From assembly GCA_945937855.1 (NCBI GenBank), contig CAMEUC010000034.1, positions 1 to 9,892 of the forward strand: 9,892 bases of DNA, in the 5' to 3' direction. Shown one piece after another: positions 6,428 through 9,892 of the stretch (position 1 is its first letter; the number at the start of each line of letters is the position of its first letter). The notes under the pieces were generated by a model. The model did not search any database. It had not been told where the DNA came from and saw only the letters and a program-made list of their open reading frames with translations. Source of the stretch: an uncultured Clostridium sp. (GTDB lineage Bacteria > Bacillota > Clostridia > TANB77 > CAG-508). The translations under genes and the position numbers were made by a program.

Positions 6428-7966
6428 TTATTTTGCATAATCTATTGCTCTTGTTTCTCTTATTACATTTACTTTTATTTGTCCTGGATATTCCATTTCA
6501 GATTCTACTTTTTGAGCTACTTCTCTTGCCATTACAACCATTTGAGCATCTGAAATCTTTTCAGGTTTTACAACAAGTCTTATTTCACGTCCAGCTTGTA
6601 CTGCATAAGATTTATCAACACCTTCAAATGAATCTGCAATTTCTTCTAATTTTTCTAGTCTCTTAATATATGCTTCTAATGTTTCTCTTCTTGCTCCTGG
6701 TCTTGATGCTGATATTGCATCTGCTGCCTGTATTAATACAGCTTCTATTGTTTTAGGCTCTACATCACCATGATGTGCTTGTACTGCATTTATTACTAAA
6801 TCGTTTTCTTTGTACTTTTTTAGAACATCTACACCTATTTCTACGTGTGTTCCTTCCATATCATGGTCTAGTGCTTTACCAATATCATGTAATAGTCCAG
6901 CTCTACGAGCAAGTTTTGGATCTAATCCTAATTCCTCAGCCATTATTCTTGCTAAATTAGAAACCTCAATAGAGTGATTTAAAACATTTTGTCCATAGCT
7001 TGTTCTGTATTTTAGTTTTCCTATTAATCTAACTAAATCTGGATGTAAGCCATGTACTCCTGTTTCTAATACTGCTCTTTCTCCTTCTTCTTTTATAATT
7101 TCTTCTACTTCCTCTTTAGCTTTTTCTACCATTTCTTCTATTTTGGCTGGATGAATTCTTCCGTCTTCAATAAGTTTTTCAAGTGCTATTCTTGCGACTT
7201 CTCTTCTTAATGGGTCAAATCCTGATAAAATAACTGCTTCAGGAGTGTCATCAATTATTAAGTCTATTCCTGTTAGTGTTTCTAATGTTTTGATGTTTCT
7301 TCCTTCTCTTCCTATTATTCTACCCTTCATATCATCATTTGGTAACGAAACTACAGATACTGTCGTTTCAGAAGTGTGATCTGCTGCACATTTTTGGATA
7401 GTATAGCCTAAAATTTCTCTGGCTTTTTTGTTTGCTGTTTCTTTAGCTTGTTTTTCCGATTCCTTAATCAAAGCAGCTTTTTCATCTGTTAGTTTTCTAT
7501 CTAGTTTATCTAACAAAATTCTTGTTGCTTCATCTTTTGATAATCCCGCAATTTTTTGTAATTCTGCCATTTGGTTATTAAGCATTTCATCCAAATTTTT
7601 TCTTTTCTTTTCATTTTCTTGAATTATTCTTTCTAAATCTCTCTCTTTACGTTCAAAGTTTTCAGAACGTCTTTCTAAACTTTCTTCTTTTTGGAAAATT
7701 CTTTTTTCTTGTAATTGTATTTCGCCTCTTCTTTCTTTTACCTCTTCATCTAAATCATTTCTTATTTGTAATATTTCTTCCTTTGCTTTCAAAAGTTCTT
7801 CTTTTTTTGCATTTTCAGCTTCTTTCCTTGCATTTGCTACAATTCTAGTTGCTTCATTTTCTGCCCCTTTTATTTTAGATTCAGCCGTTTTCTTTCTTAT
7901 TGTAATTCCTACTGGAATGCATACAGCTGCTGAGATAACGAAAGTGGCTACTATTGCTATTACCAT
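6428..7966 (-). CDS. rny: Ribonuclease Y (membrane-anchored endoribonuclease)
   Basis: This 512-residue protein is RNase Y, the membrane-bound endonuclease that starts mRNA decay in many Firmicutes. In order it has an N-terminal membrane helix (about 2-22), a long charged coiled coil (about 26-190, rich in E, K and R), a KH RNA-binding domain with GRIIGREGRN (215-224), and an HD domain with H331, H360-D361 in LLHDIGKA and conserved HH at about 398-399, ending in the usual NVIRETRAIDYAK. The length matches the family. I place the start at the ATG at 7966, eight bases after AGAGGTG; the frame extends two codons to a TTG at 7972, but that would be only two bases from the binding site. It is transcribed alone, with its own promoter and terminator. 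Confidence 0.97.
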   Translation of the reverse strand: MVIAIVATFVISAAVCIPVGITIRKKTAESKIKGAENEATRIVANARKEAENAKKEELLKAKEEILQIRNDLDEEVKERRGEIQLQEKRIFQKEESLERRSENFERKERDLERIIQENEKKRKNLDEMLNNQMAELQKIAGLSKDEATRILLDKLDRKLTDEKAALIKESEKQAKETANKKAREILGYTIQKCAADHTSETTVSVVSLPNDDMKGRIIGREGRNIKTLETLTGIDLIIDDTPEAVILSGFDPLRREVARIALEKLIEDGRIHPAKIEEMVEKAKEEVEEIIKEEGERAVLETGVHGLHPDLVRLIGKLKYRTSYGQNVLNHSIEVSNLARIMAEELGLDPKLARRAGLLHDIGKALDHDMEGTHVEIGVDVLKKYKENDLVINAVQAHHGDVEPKTIEAVLIQAADAISASRPGARRETLEAYIKRLEKLEEIADSFEGVDKSYAVQAGREIRLVVKPEKISDAQMVVMAREVAQKVESEMEYPGQIKVNVIRETRAIDYAK

Positions 7967-8052
7967 AAACAATGCACCTCTTTCTATTAAATTTTCAATG
8001 TTCAGATTATATATATTATCAATTTAAATATTTATAATTTCTGTACTATTAT

Positions 8053-8081
8053 ATTTTACCTTTTATATTGTAAGTTGTCAA
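8053..8081 (-). promoter_or_regulatory. Sigma-A promoter for rny
   Basis: On the minus strand there is TTGACA (8081-8076), a 17-base spacer and TAAAAT (8058-8053). The -35 is exact and the -10 differs at one base. The predicted start is near 8046, giving a leader of about 80 AT-rich bases before the ATG at 7966. Confidence 0.7.
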
Positions 8082-8123
8082 GGATTTTTTAATTTTTATA
8101 ATTAGTGGTAAGTAAAATTAATC

Positions 8124-8158
8124 AAAAAGATATAGAGGCACGAACTGCAGTGTGCCCC
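8124..8158 (-). terminator. Weak candidate terminator downstream of the metK unit
   Basis: On the minus strand GGGGCAC (8158-8152) can pair with GTGCCTC (8141-8135) through seven pairs including one G-U, around a 10-base loop that itself contains the palindrome ACTGCAGT. Seven bases later comes TTTTT. It lies about 105 bases beyond the stop of the GT2-like gene, further than usual, so the call is tentative. Confidence 0.4.
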
Positions 8159-8263
8159 ACAAATTATTAAATTCATTTTTTTTACATTGTATAAAATAAT
8201 ATTCTACATAATTCTATAGTGAAAGTTGTTTATTAATGTATTTAAAGTGGTATTCTCACAGTT

Positions 8264-8629
8264 CTAGTATTTCTTATTAATCTCTTCCACATTATCAATC
8301 ATCTCTTTACATTTTTTCCAGTTTATTATTTTCATATATTTATACTCTGTTTGTAATTTTTTCAAAATATTCAATGTATCATCTTCTGAATTTAGGTCAG
8401 CTACCATTAGCTCTTTTATGTATTCTTCTTTTCCATATACTAATCTAAAAAAGACTGATCTCATATAAGCTTCTATATTATTTTCTTGATTTTTACATGC
8501 AACAATTAAGTAAATACCATCTGTTTTTAAATTAGTACATGAAAATATATAATAAATATTTTTTATTATCTCTATCAAACCATATAATGCACAAGTCCAT
8601 AATAGCAAATTTAAAATAAAATCAACCAT
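8264..8629 (-). CDS. Small membrane-anchored protein resembling the N-terminal half of a family-2 glycosyltransferase
   Basis: This 121-residue protein has no firm assignment. Residues about 3-28 form a hydrophobic, membrane-spanning segment. After a short linker come GIYLIVACKNQENNIEAYMRSV (about 38-59, shown here only as a motif: IVACKNQE then NIEAYMRS) and ELMVADLNSEDDTLNILKKL (73-92). These resemble the first strand and helix of GT-A glycosyltransferases (IIPVYNEE-NIEECL) and their D-D-G-S-x-D-x-T nucleotide-sugar loop, here ADLNSEDDT. The protein ends before any DxD metal motif or acceptor-site region, so catalysis is doubtful. The start at 8629 has AGGAGG just upstream; an open frame extends 22 codons further into metK without a better start. 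It follows metK by 41 bases and is probably cotranscribed with it. The GT2 likeness is my reading of short motifs. Confidence 0.75.
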   Translation of the reverse strand: MVDFILNLLLWTCALYGLIEIIKNIYYIFSCTNLKTDGIYLIVACKNQENNIEAYMRSVFFRLVYGKEEYIKELMVADLNSEDDTLNILKKLQTEYKYMKIINWKKCKEMIDNVEEINKKY

Positions 8630-8670
8630 ATTTCCTCCTAAAAATATAATATGATTGATTCTATTTTTCG

Positions 8671-9780
8671 TTACATTTTTACTATTTGCTCCCAAGGTAA
8701 GTTTGATTTTCCAAAATGTCCATAATTCGTTGTTTTCGTATATATTGGTTCTTTTAACTTCAAATATTTTTTTATTCCATTTGGTGTTAAAGTAAATTTT
8801 TCTTTTATTTTATCTATTATTTCTTCCTCTGGTATAATATTTGTTCCAAAAGTATCTATATAGATAGACAAAGGCTCTTCTTTTCCTATTGCATAAGATA
8901 TTTGAATTTCACATTTTTTGGCATATCCATTTGCTACAACATTTTTTGCAATATGTCTTAACATATAGGCTCCAGACCTATCTACTTTACTAGCATCTTT
9001 TCCCGAAAAAGCTCCTCCTCCATGGCGACTATATCCTCCATAAGTATCTACAATTATTTTTCTGCCTGTAAGCCCTGTATCTCCGAGTGGTCCACCAATT
9101 ACAAATCTTCCTGTTGGATTTATATATATTTTTGTGTTTTCATCTAAATATTTTTCATCTATCACTTCTTTTATAACATTATCTACGATTTTCTTCTTCA
9201 TTTCTTCTAAATTAATATTTTCCTCATGTTGTGTAGATATTAATACTGTTTCAATTCTTTTGGGCTTGTCCTCTTCATATTCCACTGTTACTTGTGTTTT
9301 CCCATCCGGTTTTAAACCTTTTATTATATTTTCTTTTCTAACAGTAGTTAATCTTTTTGCTAACTTGTGTGCTATACTTATTGCAAATGGCATATATTCT
9401 TTAGTCTCATCACAAGCAAATCCAAACATGATTCCTTGGTCTCCCGCTCCACCAATATCGACCCCTAGAGCTATATCCGAGCTTTGTTTTGTAATATTAG
9501 TTTCTATTTTACAAGTTCTGTAATCTATACCTGTATTTTCATTATCATATCCAATTTCTTTTAATACTCCTCTTGCAATTTTTTCTACATCTATATTTGC
9601 ATTAGTTGTAATTTGTCCTGCTACTGTAATTAAATCTTTTGATGCAAATGTTTCCACTGCTACTCTTGAGTTTTCATCTTGTTTTAAACATTCATCTAAT
9701 ATTGTATCTGAAATTAAATCACATATTTTATCTGGATGCCCTTCTGTTACACTTTCTGATGTAAATAAATATTTTTTCAT
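8671..9780 (-). CDS. metK: S-adenosylmethionine synthetase (methionine adenosyltransferase)
   Basis: This 369-residue cytoplasmic enzyme makes S-adenosylmethionine from methionine and ATP. It shows the signatures SESVTEGHPDKICD (8-21, with the catalytic histidine H15), GGAGDQGIMFGFACDET (110-126) and the glycine-rich GGGAFSGKD (254-262) followed by KVDRSGAYMLR, and it closes with KEPIYTKTTNYGHFG. It is about 15-25 residues shorter than many bacterial relatives, mainly through trimmed loops and a short C-terminus; all core motifs remain. I use the ATG at 9780, which has AAAGGTGAT at good distance. GTG at 9789 and ATG at 9786 are in frame but fall inside that binding site. Its product is the substrate of NrdG in this window and of methyltransferases generally. 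The GT2-like gene follows. Confidence 0.97.
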   Translation of the reverse strand: MKKYLFTSESVTEGHPDKICDLISDTILDECLKQDENSRVAVETFASKDLITVAGQITTNANIDVEKIARGVLKEIGYDNENTGIDYRTCKIETNITKQSSDIALGVDIGGAGDQGIMFGFACDETKEYMPFAISIAHKLAKRLTTVRKENIIKGLKPDGKTQVTVEYEEDKPKRIETVLISTQHEENINLEEMKKKIVDNVIKEVIDEKYLDENTKIYINPTGRFVIGGPLGDTGLTGRKIIVDTYGGYSRHGGGAFSGKDASKVDRSGAYMLRHIAKNVVANGYAKKCEIQISYAIGKEEPLSIYIDTFGTNIIPEEEIIDKIKEKFTLTPNGIKKYLKLKEPIYTKTTNYGHFGKSNLPWEQIVKM

Positions 9781-9797
9781 TTTCATCACCTTTTTAT

Positions 9798-9825
9798 ATT
9801 ATATATTAAAAAATAAATTTGTAAA
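9798..9825 (-). promoter_or_regulatory. Tentative promoter for metK
   Basis: On the minus strand there is TTTACA (9825-9820), a 16-base spacer and TATAAT (9803-9798). A start near 9791 would leave a leader of only about 11 bases that begins at the ribosome binding site, which is unusually short, so the real promoter may lie further right. No SAM-I riboswitch or terminator hairpin is visible in the 110 bases upstream of metK that the window shows. Confidence 0.35.
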
Positions 9826-9892
9826 CTATATTGTACAAAAAATTGTAATTTGTGTGAGTACCGTATTTGTTAAAAATATCAAAAGACGACCG

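Larger units (their letters stand above)
7967..8263. other. Intergenic region between rny and the GT2-like gene
   Basis: These roughly 300 bases hold no supported gene. From left to right they contain the rny ribosome binding site and an AT-rich leader of about 80 bases, the rny promoter (8053-8081), a weak GC-rich hairpin (8124-8158), and about 100 bases of AT-rich DNA before the end of the GT2-like gene. I see no tRNA, riboswitch or reliable small-RNA signature. Confidence 0.6.

Noticed and set aside
6281..6553. Plus-strand 90-codon frame spanning the nrdD-rny spacer
   Set aside because: It crosses the GC-rich hairpin and the rny terminator, runs into the 3' end of rny, has no ribosome binding site and has no recognisable motif.
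8160..8263. Possible small RNA gene in the spacer left of the GT2-like gene
   Set aside because: No promoter-terminator pair or stable fold stands out; the segment is plain AT-rich DNA.
137..9780. Absence of TGA stops in all nine complete genes, suggesting code reassignment
   Set aside because: Nine stops (TAA or TAG) are too few to be significant in AT-rich DNA; no gene is interrupted by, or reads through, an in-frame TGA, and the tryptophan codon checked is TGG.
1..9892. Mobile elements, CRISPR arrays, defence systems, tRNA or rRNA genes
   Set aside because: No transposase or integrase motifs, no regularly spaced repeats and no tRNA-like cloverleaf or rRNA sequence were seen; gene content is housekeeping and envelope-related.

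Overview
This is an ordinary-looking chromosomal stretch from a very AT-rich, low-GC Gram-positive bacterium, most likely an anaerobic member of the Bacillota (Clostridia-like). The evidence is strong AGGAGG-type ribosome binding sites, frequent TTG starts, an oxygen-sensitive class III ribonucleotide reductase with its activase, RNase Y, an Asp23/AmaP pair, and sigma-A style TTGACA/TATAAT promoters. Every gene I can support lies on the minus strand, so transcription runs from the right end to the left end.

Right to left there are about five transcription units. (1) metK (S-adenosylmethionine synthetase), followed by a small membrane-anchored protein that resembles the first half of a family-2 glycosyltransferase fold. 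(2) rny (RNase Y), with its own promoter and a clear intrinsic terminator. (3) nrdD-nrdG, the anaerobic ribonucleotide reductase and its radical-SAM activase, translationally coupled by TAATG and driven by a consensus-hexamer promoter. (4) An HD-domain phosphohydrolase, a divergent SecD-like membrane protein and a single-domain rhodanese; all three appear to start with TTG. (5) asp23 and the first 44 codons of amaP, which runs off the left edge.

Functionally these are housekeeping and envelope-maintenance genes. MetK supplies the SAM that NrdG cleaves to generate the NrdD glycyl radical. RNase Y governs mRNA turnover at the membrane. Asp23 and AmaP are an envelope-stress pair.

I found no mobile elements, CRISPR arrays, rRNA or tRNA genes, and no obvious undescribed defence or biosynthetic system. 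The less ordinary points are: the SecD homologue lacks the conserved transmembrane aspartate and has no SecF neighbour; a 121-residue GT2-like protein sits with metK; a long hairpin encloses the ribosome binding site and start of the rhodanese gene; a perfect 13-bp palindrome overlaps the predicted asp23 -10 element; and GC-rich intergenic hairpins lack a terminator U-tract.
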